A stretch of DNA of 64,000 nucleotides from the IMG/VR virus record IMGVR_UViG_3300025889_000073, positions 62,001 to 126,000 of that record. One strand, given 5' to 3'. This stretch comes from a virus. Numbering within the stretch: the first letter of the stretch is position 1; the number at the start of each line of letters is the position of its first letter. Below, piece after piece: positions 36,101 through 42,101 of this stretch. The notes below the pieces were generated by a model. It was given only the letters and a program-made list of their open reading frames with translations. It was not told where the DNA came from and did not search any database. Both the position numbers and the translations under genes were made by a program.

Positions 36101-37863
36101 GAGAAAATCATACAATTGGTGTGACTGAAGATAATTATGTTTATGGTTGGGGTAAAAACGAAAATGGAACTTTAGCTCAAGGTGATATTGGTGATAATGA
36201 AGTTTATTACTCCACACCAGTATTAATTAATTATAGAAATTATTTCTCGGAACAACAATCAACATATACTACTTCAAAAAATTATATTAGTGTTGAAAAA
36301 ATTAAATCGAATACTACAGGAACAATTTCGATCGATTCAACCACACAATTATATGGTAAAGATGTTGGTTCTATTGATGTTCCTGGATTTTTAACGCAAA
36401 CTGTTATAACAACAAAAGAAGAAGAAACTTGGATTAGAACACAAAATGTTGAAGGTACAATTTATTACGGAAATACATGGACGCATTTGGATGGTTTAGA
36501 CACTACAATAACTCCTGCAAAATCAAATAGTAATGTAATAATACAACTTTCATTACAATATGATTATCCAATAACTGGAGATGGTTATAGTAATGCTTGG
36601 TCTAATGTGGTGACTTGGGATAATAGTAAAATAAATTGGTCAAACACTATTTTACAATGGAGTAATACATCAATATGGCAAAACACTATTGATTCTTGGA
36701 CAAACACAGTTGCAACTTGGGACAATGTATCTACTGGTAGTACAACAGATGTAGGCTGGGCAAATTCTAGTTGGTTGAATGTGATAGTTAGTGCCAACGG
36801 GCCCGGTACCGGCACCGGCGGAGCAGCAGGTTCTTCTGTTAATTCGTTTTATCATTTAGAATATGAAGGCGCTGCCGGTTCAGTCCGAGAGTATGGTTTT
36901 TATGACATGGGATTGTCTGTTGCTCCAACAAAAGTCAAATTTAAAATTATAAAAGGTAATGGAACAAACGGTCTGGAAACTCCAGACGCAAATGAATATT
37001 TACTGGTACAAGTCAGAAGTTATGACGCCACCTTAGGTACATTTGGCAATTGGGTAACAGTTTATACTGACGAGACTGATTTTACTAGAAGTTCACTTTT
37101 TTCTTGGGGTGAAGAAACCGTATCTTTAATACATTCACCAACGCAAGAGAACAACAACGCCCAGCATATAAGATTTCTTCAATTAAATCATAGTGGTCTT
37201 ACTTATGACAATTATGCTATAGATGACATTACATTTATTTTTGACACCGAGGTAGCCGCTTTTGGTTCTGGTGGACAAGAAATACTCGTATCAGATTTTG
37301 AAAACAATAGTTTACAAACAAATGTTAATATTGTAATTCAGAATATAGTTTGGACTAATACTCCTCTAACTTGGGATAATACCATTGACTCCTGGACAAA
37401 TACTCAAATATGGAATAATGTTCAGACAGCTTGGTCAAATGTTTGGTTAGGAGGTTGGAATAATGTTTCAACCACAAACTCCACATTTTTATATGAAACC
37501 AATAAAAATTATGGGGAAATTAAGATTCGTTTGAAGAAACAAGGTAAATTACTAACTAATGCTTTAGGTGTAACTACAGTAAATTCATATGATGATACAG
37601 GGTCGTTCGGTATTTCTGAAACAAGGTCTAATTATCAGCAATCCTCTTGGTTGTCTGTTTATCACTCAAATACAGAAGCTACCTATGCGGTTTCTGGAAC
37701 ATTAACCGGAATGTTCATTGACAATCTTTCACCAGAAGACTTTTTATATGATTATGGTACTGTTTCATACACACTAGAGGTTGGTGGCACAGATTCAGGA
37801 AATTTCTTTAGAATTCTTCCAAACAGTACTTTAAAAGTCATTGAAGTCCCGGCAAAAGACTAA
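24148..37863 (+). CDS. giant (4571-residue) tail protein with dozens of RCC1 blades
   Basis: The uninterrupted frame begins with the shared anchor (LTHEELDENFRELRYDTSLQRVLENG). It then alternates jelly-roll modules (about residues 141-317, 1181-1371, 1664-1987, 4191-4381) with long runs of RCC1 blades (about 415-1167, 1514-1657, 2417-4031), typified by LWSWGQNDWGQLGTGN, LYVWGENDWGQLGTGT and LWMWGYGTYGKLGTNS. I count roughly 40 blade cores, enough for five or six propellers. Residues about 2031-2414 form a different propeller-like block (FGKDVAVYDQYVAI, KVGKVYVYRLG, GTQLIIGAPVDN) recalling FG-GAP repeats. W-x-N heptads flank the last jelly-roll. No enzymatic motif is seen. The likely role is a long receptor-binding appendage on the tail. 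A T4-type late promoter sits 6 bp before the ATG. Confidence 0.8.
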   Translation: MVTRRNTKNSPLTHEELDENFRELRYDTSLQRVLENGNTTSNSIELENLSGITNAELYTTQTNTFNAIIISQNTYTTLPTANVDEVFAGTDHSYLIDEVGTVYQFGDFRNQAITYEGFVNPQEIYTETITTEISAGTKDIIETITDGIFYFSSGTGTGPNGGFKTQDNLKYLSFTGSSDSFAPGNTRVLTSKTLDLTTSTFVTINAIKGSLDNGGHGNYWNTVLPVLIDELTDFRNESLDNFELFLQFSDDDGSSWTYSEKINVNFDWDDHTVFIPERYKTSQSKIRIIQAHILNQYYQHSFYRDVSFNSLYYFSDGYYKYFPENVGNQWTEVPSFGVKSIKIYENISKGYLTFSDNVFSYKKTKIGNGFTVALRSDGLVFYWGDLYPVTLNSNTLVEPTQLPINGSYDKKFIDLAVGNESIYLIDENKHLWVLGNNDFGQLGINNTTHQSNEFIELDGIWDSIYASRNFVFGIRDKEYTLWSWGQNDWGQLGTGNRLNVSSPVLINGPREWDKVFLGYDSSYAKEKNGTLWFFGNDTKTKSGITTESLNAQYRINDDRKKNEGLKKVVSTNDEHSFGISNNNILYRLTTRDANTSGIRNKSTIFTTNNYEDYDQFPWQVYDNKQYIELFDGHQPTRREWIVDYYLSTLGNSDCYPEYVNYAIDIDKKLYAIESHYSNARAGIITSPIGLNWNEYFSTPVQVTSPGSDLWKTGTVGNWTNFGIKDDGTLWTWGKSAAYYNNFGDPEHIWNGPEPISSFSNYRVRFAYISSPVLIDSGNWKSIFTGHHRYNNENLGYSRHFYGAQTTLAIKEDDKTLWGWGRNRINALFQSNDPIIIKDISQTNKIIAVDSWGTAGAANTGINGGPYNNTAPSLWSSWDRGGFVIDSKKKLFGWGAGHKITPSEPIGAPGALFFVVDQQYARQIEEYDWIDFMASGSEQINTSFPQQQAIATSTGTYLGYKGQGLRLGITAEGEMYGWGYNLYGGAAGFGVGNYLSRAVRVREYANTSIYDIKWAKVSNSKSNFEHNAAIDQNGSLYIWGRGTNYKLGTGSTASINYVTANKHERGTNWFWGQVSCGRECTAAIRNDGTLWFTGEISGSWKPSTFTQVGTDSDWIYVVCGYKTILAQKSNGQVYSFGWGNQVASGLVDYNTHRLRTSEPSGAQEGELIGYKFLEPSGTQTTLDDVDSGTINSSVSDTTGSNTTLTPVTSGTGTGSTGGFVASFSGNYHYKFTGTGDRKMQSVPLDLTGKKSISFDYIVGLNTNGAGETSLPSPYEYSSITSSNGINVLFSTDSGVSWQDSTGSYPGQLIGYKINLFHSFSSAWRTIAVEIPASAQTSGVLVKIYDGRTYGAGEEGINEYGIDNFKLNTDFNYTTIPFVFKDFSIDIGSNTASGILTTDDLEFYNSSITTANTNVATIWGRIHDEYLYNTYRGSNVYVPSRIQLNDVENFSVAKIQSLFRFANNKTYTLVTNTARPYETNPWTNYHINTEFKKIDVEQIDYISQISEDRWQKAEFVRNMVIGLKEDGTLWSWGWNDNGKAGNGSAPGLGPSPTPNQMVQVNSLETQNLKWTDFTSSANTVHGITEDNRLWNWGTNGSFEEFGDGNTSTTLTHLQPIQIGGYQSEYDWYKVSGHNNSRIALKKDGSAWHWGREDNVVTSVSSSLISVYNNNITSWSNTVNTYPYFGLYDEAVTYTYTSGPLGSILTVDSVDDHWYNNANVNFYQIPSSNIYAVSANYGIEPPGGTAHVTDYKWRIHSYEPGHTLNYSPASNNTGALNNMGPMNRPGSNYHLVCTGKPEYKYASSYPHTGENYILFEPKDKLSRISFSMIKGNNYNGLGATLQQGGTGTKFLSLEVLEGYSQYSSNDYGQVGNAFRMANNDPWIWPRAANNISIQTVQYESLEFHNLDDPEWWEFANIQMDTITTPGQNETWQDYGPFFVGSYNSGGMQTWIRMRYISTEDDSSQEEYYSYNNFAIDNVNFTWLNDSVYPIQLVDYNFEQFEVVTWNNVASWSNTTTSFYGQSSSQTESPILLDFGWESFEFPTLVDNAGVPYFKFNEITPSEGNIYTRDSFGANVSATNNGLMVFEDDTNRIYRYSLSPFYYHGYVSLGSTTAEFGRIDSAGSISAVRSSLGNVQLYNNETGQLYTTLNYLEFGNSSYNTFGKDVAVYDQYVAIIDTRYVYVYHVGSLQKVCQYYFASTVNKVDIHGEHLVVGVGSNVYVFKFLNYLNEQGQINPGFQYSYNLSIPSTSQTIRINDNYIAISYNTFYGPTIRVYPIITNSPFVIGNYFEFPWNDYYESGYSPISNRSFGLAMELSDKNILVTSEPRAVNYSNTAVGVVLVYDLDIRKFSYAIENPNPPEGFNVPQSDVFGSSADFFGKSLSINPEGTQLIIGAPVDNYYSVNKVGKVYVYRLGSQYNDKNWIDISSGMSNGLAVKNDGTLWGWGENKDVRILLDEFELNDASTPVQLSSSGATDIAIGDKHLGYLKGSLYVWGENDWGQLGTGTTYSTSTPTSIGVGFEKIFFGQDRSFGVKTDGTLWAWGRNTYRELGIGSGTLPVSSPVQAGSTIGWKYVDAKAPRLTVGVDSNNQVRKWGQYISGPPPYTTPITSAPTLDSDFGTNIEKVAVVPKPQANTIIFALDTSGNLFAKGTNSERYFGFWEKNYDIAQINSGNHLFYGHSTDFFIDSSGNLFAWGSNDSHGLAIGSSDETLYYSTPVQVGSGFKTVASAPSTTHLYSSYDNSTFCPWNSANRNKDGKNIINPTTGVKFLPGSQTFYGISDVGHLMVWGSCKGFNAQGTNIYSNVYSSPTILDNTHNWTQASLGTNLFAAIDSNGYLFLRGDNYWYDVPGWWGYYMRDTIGRPWPPLKDLKQHYRDHYGLSSSTVVHLNDLLFHHTPEDTLPVNVYWGYNFNKSSFTQIGTDTWQKCFVSYNYPRIPLNYNLTGSFFGIFANGGDDYVDENTFVPSDDIFNTFGGKLYFNNLFAIKSDGTLWVAGPNCYGELGVGDIQPRSVLTQVGSSTWSHITSVQGTTLGIRSDGTLWSWGRNTFGCLGLGQEETVLPFVSSPTQVGTSNAWKDVKIFTHSESLPEAQASDGYLIDYDDDYFTDYWLPYHPWPVDIVVYAVKTEDDGNDKIYGWGYNRYVTTDTTDFSYTGSTLFGKTYITTNSYNLDGSGVANVTSPDSMDVRYGEWPEQCEVIQLGDKTALLRDKFSNQNTRIYWGTSTWGLQSVNSTQTSVGQPGSFLGDFEDYVTTHEFKESWPIIFRTDEDSVIQIAPQKTWLDIESGNNEIYAVESGTGDIYRFGYMRGPLIKGSGGFSNVIPTYFTSGYGIDQSYFGLKTGSLDYDVYAWGSPRAGKLGNGEHSAITVSDASPFVWTTEVSKILSTDTNTLYLTSSGQVYTLGVADSIGYLGNGKVKYSLEHYGEIYSYPVQIGDDTNWSNVKTGNYHAAALKEDGTLWTWGLGANYKLGLFGSSNRSSPTQVTEGPTTGSNYWSTIEDLDSSKTLTKRADDSLWISGTDDLTLYYDSLYYFDLIGNYGGLRNVRQLPERFGKFKKIVSLRNLVVAISKDDGSLWYWGKSIKKVPGIDDNSTWSEPSRFTFSLNFDKKRPKPPSIGWTDVHIAQVYGTDYDGSLSTNDATCYFNMVALHETEGAWIWSKNWTGEYGYNDTTSMEEWVTEPINQTKLLPGDSGANFYDISKLPDPWSNDANTTLGKGIVETQNWKTGNYWKKVQVGIKSAEHLNSNWYAPNFTNFYMDSGEEWHDFTRRAGYVYALDRDNNLWVWGGNYKHALGKYWINDHFGTVDSYLLYNESSIKFISLSTRALPPAFFGLSPQNHFYHGADYYNHSSTPVLVGYGYSETSGSNWTYNIDEKNSFDLGVKDFCLSYTLDNIILTLDNKLWTPNTNSGLTNSGHTEQWIYRDYFLPRLLISENVEKIFSGVDNFAMIKEDGTLWMWGYGTYGKLGTNSTTYQSTPTLVYTPINNWKTIYCGENHTIGVTEDNYVYGWGKNENGTLAQGDIGDNEVYYSTPVLINYRNYFSEQQSTYTTSKNYISVEKIKSNTTGTISIDSTTQLYGKDVGSIDVPGFLTQTVITTKEEETWIRTQNVEGTIYYGNTWTHLDGLDTTITPAKSNSNVIIQLSLQYDYPITGDGYSNAWSNVVTWDNSKINWSNTILQWSNTSIWQNTIDSWTNTVATWDNVSTGSTTDVGWANSSWLNVIVSANGPGTGTGGAAGSSVNSFYHLEYEGAAGSVREYGFYDMGLSVAPTKVKFKIIKGNGTNGLETPDANEYLLVQVRSYDATLGTFGNWVTVYTDETDFTRSSLFSWGEETVSLIHSPTQENNNAQHIRFLQLNHSGLTYDNYAIDDITFIFDTEVAAFGSGGQEILVSDFENNSLQTNVNIVIQNIVWTNTPLTWDNTIDSWTNTQIWNNVQTAWSNVWLGGWNNVSTTNSTFLYETNKNYGEIKIRLKKQGKLLTNALGVTTVNSYDDTGSFGISETRSNYQQSSWLSVYHSNTEATYAVSGTLTGMFIDNLSPEDFLYDYGTVSYTLEVGGTDSGNFFRILPNSTLKVIEVPAKD
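24196..24214 (+). repeat. near-palindrome shared by two anchor genes (copy 2)
   Basis: This is identical to the 19-bp sequence at 20218-20236, at the equivalent codons of the paralogous anchor. Confidence 0.5.
36598..36726 (+). repeat. W-x-N heptad repeat tract 1 (coding)
   Basis: Seven Trp residues are spaced 6-7 apart, each usually followed by S/D/Q/T-N-T/V: WSNVVTW, WDNSKINW, WSNTILQW, WSNTSIW, WQNTIDSW, WTNTVATW. The tract directly precedes the last jelly-roll module of the giant protein. The segment TIDSWTNT recurs in tract 2. Confidence 0.75.
37351..37467 (+). repeat. W-x-N heptad repeat tract 2 (coding)
   Basis: A second run with the same pattern (WTNTPLTW, WDNTIDSW, WTNTQIW, WNNVQTAW, then WSNVWLGGWNN) follows the last jelly-roll. 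Together with tract 1 it flanks that module on both sides. Similar short pieces occur in the 311-residue protein (WSNVITWSNT) and at about residues 2000-2015 of the giant protein. Confidence 0.72.
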
Positions 37864-37887
37864 ATACTAAATTAAATGGAATAAATA
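37860..37887 (+). promoter_or_regulatory. CTAAATA plus AATAAATA, candidate late promoters for gene 25
   Basis: CTAAATA (37860-37866) overlaps the giant gene's stop, and AATAAATA (37880-37887) ends 5 bp before the gp25 ATG. No Shine-Dalgarno sequence lies between, so the nearer motif would produce an essentially leaderless mRNA while the farther one would give a short leader. Confidence 0.55.
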
Positions 37888-37892
37888 CCAAA

Positions 37893-38303
37893 ATGACCAC
37901 ACTCTCAACAGAAAAAACATATTCTAAAGGATTCAGAGACTTAGACCTATCCTTTCAGATACATCCTGTCAGGAAAGATATCAATGTACATAAAGATGAA
38001 TATGCGGTCATAAATTCAGTAAAAAATTTGATTTTAACTAATCATTATGAGAAGTTTTTTCATCCAGAAATTGGAAGTAACATTAGACGGTTATTGTTTG
38101 AAAATATAGATACAGTTATTGCTTCTCAAATAGAGAAAGAAATTGAAGAAACTATATTAAATTTTGAACCTAGAGTTCAAATCTCAAATGTAGTGGCTCT
38201 ACCTTCACCTGATGATAATCGATATAATATTGAAATGGAATTTTTTATTATCAATGTTGCAAGTCCAATAAAAATTAATTTCTTTTTAGAACGGATAAGA
38301 TAA
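37893..38303 (+). CDS. 25: gp25 baseplate wedge subunit
   Basis: The 136-residue product is a GPW/gp25 family protein. It contains GFRDLDLSFQIHPVRKDI, the core helix block AVINSVKNLILTNHYEKFFHPEIGSNIRRLLFEN (about residues 40-73) with the EIGSxIxxLLFEN signature, and EEILNFEPRV-type ending VQISNVVALPSPDDN. gp25 is the conserved wedge component that joins the gp6-gp7 ring to the sheath in contractile tails and is related to type VI secretion TssE. The stop lies 1 bp before the gene 6 ATG. Length matches T4 gp25 (132 residues). Confidence 0.93.
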   Translation: MTTLSTEKTYSKGFRDLDLSFQIHPVRKDINVHKDEYAVINSVKNLILTNHYEKFFHPEIGSNIRRLLFENIDTVIASQIEKEIEETILNFEPRVQISNVVALPSPDDNRYNIEMEFFIINVASPIKINFFLERIR

Positions 38304-38304
38304 G

Positions 38305-40359
38305 ATGGCAGACCGTTTAAGAGTTACCGAACTTGATTTCGATTCAATCAAGACAAATTTAAAAACTTTTCTGAATCAACAGTCTCAATTTACTGACTAT
38401 GATTTTGAAGGTTCTGGTTTAAATGTTTTAATTGACATTTTGGCATATAATACCCACTACAATGCTTACTATTTAAATATGGTGGCTAATGAAGCATTTT
38501 TAGATACAGCATTACTTCGTGATTCTGTTGTGTCTCATGCTAAGAGTTTGGGTTACACTCCATATTCAAAATCTGCAGCTAAGGCCTCGATAAGTTTTTC
38601 CACTGGAACAGGTTCTCATAAATTAACAATACCAAGAGGTTTTTCTTTTTTATCAAATCAAATTGATGGAAAATCATACAATTTTGTTGTTATAGAAGAT
38701 ATTACAAGTACTGCAGCTTCCGTTGGCGGGTCATTGGGAGGATATACTTTTCCCGAAATTTTTATTTATGAAGGACAATTTGTAACTTATAGTTATACAC
38801 AAAATGACAGTACAAATCCAAAATCTATTTTTACAATAGAAGATTCCAATGTCGATATTTCTACGATTAAAGTTTATGTAAAAGAATCTTCAGTTAGCAC
38901 AGAATCTGTTTTATATAATTTATCTACTGATGTTTTAAGTGATTCTAATTCATCCAATGTTTATTATATACAGGAAGGAAAAGCTGGAAAATATCAAATA
39001 TATTTTGGTAACGGAATAGTTGGTAAAAAAGTTCCTGACGGCGGCGTTGTAACAATAACGTATCTGGTAACAAATGGTTCAGAAGCTAATGGCGCCGATT
39101 CATTTAAAGCTACGGACACTTTGACCGATAGTAATAGTATTCTATTCACAAATTTTACAATTACAACAAATTATGCTGCAGCCGGTGGTTCTGATAGAGA
39201 AACTGTTGATTCGATAAAATTGTTAGCTCCAGCACAATATGCTTCTCAAAACAGATTAGTTACAAAAACAGATTATGGTTCATATTTAAAAAGAAATTAT
39301 TCTGCGGCTGATTCTGTTTCAGTTTGGGGTGGTGAAGACCAAGTTCCAAAAGTTTATGGTAAAATTTATCTTTCCATAAAACCTAAACAAGATTTATTCA
39401 TATCAGAAACAGAAAAAACTAGATTGATTGAAGAAGTTTTAAAACCAAAAACAATTATTGGTACAGATATAGAAATAGTGGACCCGGATTATGTTTTTAT
39501 TAAAGCTGTTACAAATATTTTGTATGATAAAAATAAAACAAGTAAAACTGAAACTGCTTTGAAAGCTTTAATTGAAAATACAATTTTATTATATAAAAAT
39601 GAAAATATAGATAAATTTGAATCCACTTTTGTAACTTCAAAATTGCAAAGATATATTGATTCAACTGACAGTTCTTTTGTTGGTTCTGAAACTTTAATTA
39701 GATTAGAAAAAAGAATTACACCTCAATTGAATAAAAATTATTCGTATAATTTTAATTATGGCATTCCTTTATATCGTGGGACAATATTAGATGGATTAAA
39801 AACAAACGAATTTAATTATCTTGATGGAACAATCCAAAGGGTTTGTCAAATAGAAGAAGTTCCACAATCATTTACTGGAGTGGAAAAAATACAAATTACA
39901 AATTCTGGTTATGGTTATTCAACGACACCAACGGTAACAATAACAGGAGATGGTAGTGGTGCTACAGCTCAAGCGGTTATAGTTAATGGAAAAATCGATT
40001 CAATTATAGTCACGAATAAAGGTTCAAATTATACTAAAGCTCTAGTTACTATTTCTGGAGGAAATGGTTTTGAAGGAGAAGCAACTGCTGTAATTTCAAA
40101 CGAAGTAGGAACACTTAGACTCTTTTATTATGATACAAATTCAGAAAAGAAAATTATTAATTCAAATATAGGAACTGTAAATTATAACACAGGCGAAGTT
40201 TTTATCAATGATTTAAAGATACAATCAATTATTTCTGGTAATTATTTGAAAGTTGATATTCAACCAAAGAGTTCTATAATTGAATCTCAGAGAAATACAA
40301 TCATAACAATAGATGAAGAAGATTCTTCTTCAATAATAACAAATTTTGAAATTCTATAA
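38305..40359 (+). CDS. 6: gp6 baseplate wedge subunit (gpJ/TssF-like)
   Basis: The 684-residue protein opens RVTELDFDSIKTNLKTFLNQQSQFTDYDFEGSGLNVLIDILAYNTHYNAYYLNMVANEAFLDTALLRDSVVSHAKSLGYTPYS (about residues 6-90), the classic gp6 N-terminus. The core then runs through GIVGKKVPDGGVVTITYLV and the LLAPAQYASQNRLVTKTDYGSYLKRNY block. gp6 forms the ring of the inner baseplate with gp7. A Gly-rich module (about residues 528-602, ITNSGYGYSTTPTVTITGDGSGATAQ, VTNKGSNYTKALVTISGG) is inserted near the C-terminus and recurs in other baseplate proteins here. It ends where the next gene begins (1-bp overlap, TAATG). Confidence 0.92.
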   Translation: MADRLRVTELDFDSIKTNLKTFLNQQSQFTDYDFEGSGLNVLIDILAYNTHYNAYYLNMVANEAFLDTALLRDSVVSHAKSLGYTPYSKSAAKASISFSTGTGSHKLTIPRGFSFLSNQIDGKSYNFVVIEDITSTAASVGGSLGGYTFPEIFIYEGQFVTYSYTQNDSTNPKSIFTIEDSNVDISTIKVYVKESSVSTESVLYNLSTDVLSDSNSSNVYYIQEGKAGKYQIYFGNGIVGKKVPDGGVVTITYLVTNGSEANGADSFKATDTLTDSNSILFTNFTITTNYAAAGGSDRETVDSIKLLAPAQYASQNRLVTKTDYGSYLKRNYSAADSVSVWGGEDQVPKVYGKIYLSIKPKQDLFISETEKTRLIEEVLKPKTIIGTDIEIVDPDYVFIKAVTNILYDKNKTSKTETALKALIENTILLYKNENIDKFESTFVTSKLQRYIDSTDSSFVGSETLIRLEKRITPQLNKNYSYNFNYGIPLYRGTILDGLKTNEFNYLDGTIQRVCQIEEVPQSFTGVEKIQITNSGYGYSTTPTVTITGDGSGATAQAVIVNGKIDSIIVTNKGSNYTKALVTISGGNGFEGEATAVISNEVGTLRLFYYDTNSEKKIINSNIGTVNYNTGEVFINDLKIQSIISGNYLKVDIQPKSSIIESQRNTIITIDEEDSSSIITNFEIL

Positions 40360-42080
40360 TGTCTACAGATTTAAAAACTTCAGTACACATAAATTATCAA
40401 CTTCCTGAATTTATAAGAGAAGAATATCCTCTGTTTAAATCTTTTATGGAGGCATATTATGAATTTTTGGAAAATAAACAAAATGGAATTGATAATGATT
40501 TAATTACTAGGGGAAAAAATTTAAAAAACATTTCCGATATTGATTTATCTTTAGATGAGTTTGAACAACAATTTATGCAAACTTATGTAAATCTTTTTCC
40601 TCAAAATACTGAAGTCACAAAAGATTTTTTGATTAAAAATGCTTTAGCTTTATACAAAGCAAAAGGTACAGAAAGTTCATTTAAATTTTTATTTCGTTTA
40701 TTATTTAACGAAGAACTTGAATATGAAAGACCTTCAGACAATATATTAAAAACATCTGATGGTCTATGGAAAGTAGAAAATGCATTTAGGGTTCATCTAT
40801 CGGGCAACGAAATTTCTCAAACTATTATAGCTGATGGTGAAACTTTGTACTTTGATATGTTATATTCGTTAATAGATGACCATTGGACATATCGGACATT
40901 ATTTATTGATGGTGTGGATTATGGTGGCCTTTCCCTCGGCGATTCTGTAACACCTGGGTTTTTATATTTTTCCATTCCTGACCAACAAAAGCTTTTTCTC
41001 ATGCAATGGCGTGTAGGTACCCCGATTAACACGCCAGTACCAGAAGGAACAGAACTAAAAATATACTATAACGATTTTCAAAATTTTAATCCAAAAATAT
41101 TTAATAATAAAAAACTTACAGGAGTATATTCTGGAGCTTCTTTTGTTATTGAAGATGCGGTTATAGAAAATTATTTGGAAAACAAAACTATAAAATTTAC
41201 ATTGGACAGTAAAAGTTTAAATGGAAATTTTATTAGAAATGAACCAGTAGAAATATCTACATATAATGATTTTAACAAACCCGTCACGGTTAGATTGAAT
41301 CATTTTTCGGGTATAAAAAATATTAGTATAGATTCTTCTGGACCATATTCAAATTCATATAATGTTGGTGACCAATTGTCTTTTAATACTGGTGAAGATT
41401 TGTGGGTAGATTGGCAACTTGTACAGATTGGATTAGAAAATTATCTTTATAAAAAAACAAAACCAAGTGCGGTTGTTCAGTCTGTTGATTCGTCTGGAAA
41501 AATACAAAGTGTATTACTAACACGTTCTGGCCGTAATATAAATGAAGTTTTTTCTGTAAGTTCTCCTGATTACGGAGATTCAAATGCAAGTTTTACTGCT
41601 TCTTTGACGGACGTTATTGAATCTTTACCAGGAAATTATCATTCAGAAAAAGGTTTGTTATCTTCACCGTACAATAAAATACAATCTCAGACATATTATC
41701 ACAATTATTCTTATATTACAACATCTAAAATTGAATTTAGTAAATATAAAAATATATTTAAAAGTATTTTACATCCAGCTGGATTTCAACAGTATGGTGA
41801 TTGGTATAAATTATCAACTTTGGATGAAAAATCAATTCAAACTGTAGGTGTAACAACAAACACTTTTTCTGGATTGGTTTCGGTTCAAAATAATAGTCCT
41901 TATATTACAGGAATAGGAACAGATTTTACTGCTTCAGTTATTTACTTGCCCGGAACAAATATATCGGTTAACGATGAAGAAAAAACTGTTGTAAGTGTAA
42001 TTGATTCTTCCAATATAGAGGTCGATTCAGTATTCACAGCAAATGCATCTAATCAAGAACTTATGTTACATATTACCTAA
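40359..42080 (+). CDS. baseplate wedge protein, gp7 / tail protein I-like
   Basis: The 573-residue protein has an N-terminal helical domain (LPEFIREEYPLFKSFMEAYYEFLE, then DKDFLIKNALALYKAKGTESSFKFLFRLLFNEELEYERP). The alternating helix and KAKGT-S motif resemble P2 gpI (tail protein I), which structural work links to T4 gp7. The remainder is beta-rich. It follows gp6, where gp7 would be expected since gp6 and gp7 form the wedge core. It is shorter than T4 gp7 (1032 residues), so peripheral domains would be missing. I recall this gene in T4-like marine phages as an unnamed structural protein; the gp7 equivalence is inferred from place and motif. Confidence 0.65.
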   Translation: MSTDLKTSVHINYQLPEFIREEYPLFKSFMEAYYEFLENKQNGIDNDLITRGKNLKNISDIDLSLDEFEQQFMQTYVNLFPQNTEVTKDFLIKNALALYKAKGTESSFKFLFRLLFNEELEYERPSDNILKTSDGLWKVENAFRVHLSGNEISQTIIADGETLYFDMLYSLIDDHWTYRTLFIDGVDYGGLSLGDSVTPGFLYFSIPDQQKLFLMQWRVGTPINTPVPEGTELKIYYNDFQNFNPKIFNNKKLTGVYSGASFVIEDAVIENYLENKTIKFTLDSKSLNGNFIRNEPVEISTYNDFNKPVTVRLNHFSGIKNISIDSSGPYSNSYNVGDQLSFNTGEDLWVDWQLVQIGLENYLYKKTKPSAVVQSVDSSGKIQSVLLTRSGRNINEVFSVSSPDYGDSNASFTASLTDVIESLPGNYHSEKGLLSSPYNKIQSQTYYHNYSYITTSKIEFSKYKNIFKSILHPAGFQQYGDWYKLSTLDEKSIQTVGVTTNTFSGLVSVQNNSPYITGIGTDFTASVIYLPGTNISVNDEEKTVVSVIDSSNIEVDSVFTANASNQELMLHIT

Positions 42081-42087
42081 TAACGAG

Positions 42088-42095
42088 AATAAATA
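42088..42095 (+). promoter_or_regulatory. AATAAATA, candidate late promoter for gene 8
   Basis: The motif fits NATAAATA and ends 6 bp before the gp8 ATG, with only GAAATT between. This is the same tight spacing seen before the giant gene and gene 25. Confidence 0.52.
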
Positions 42096-42101
42096 GAAAT
42101 T

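Noticed and set aside
24148-37863. Repeats in the giant gene as a CRISPR array or tandem DNA repeat
   Set aside because: Similarity is at protein level, with irregular spacing and variable codons; it is explained by RCC1 blades in an open frame.
24148-37863. RCC1 repeats as evidence of eukaryotic origin
   Set aside because: RCC1-type propellers are common in bacteria and phages, and codon use here matches the surrounding phage genes.
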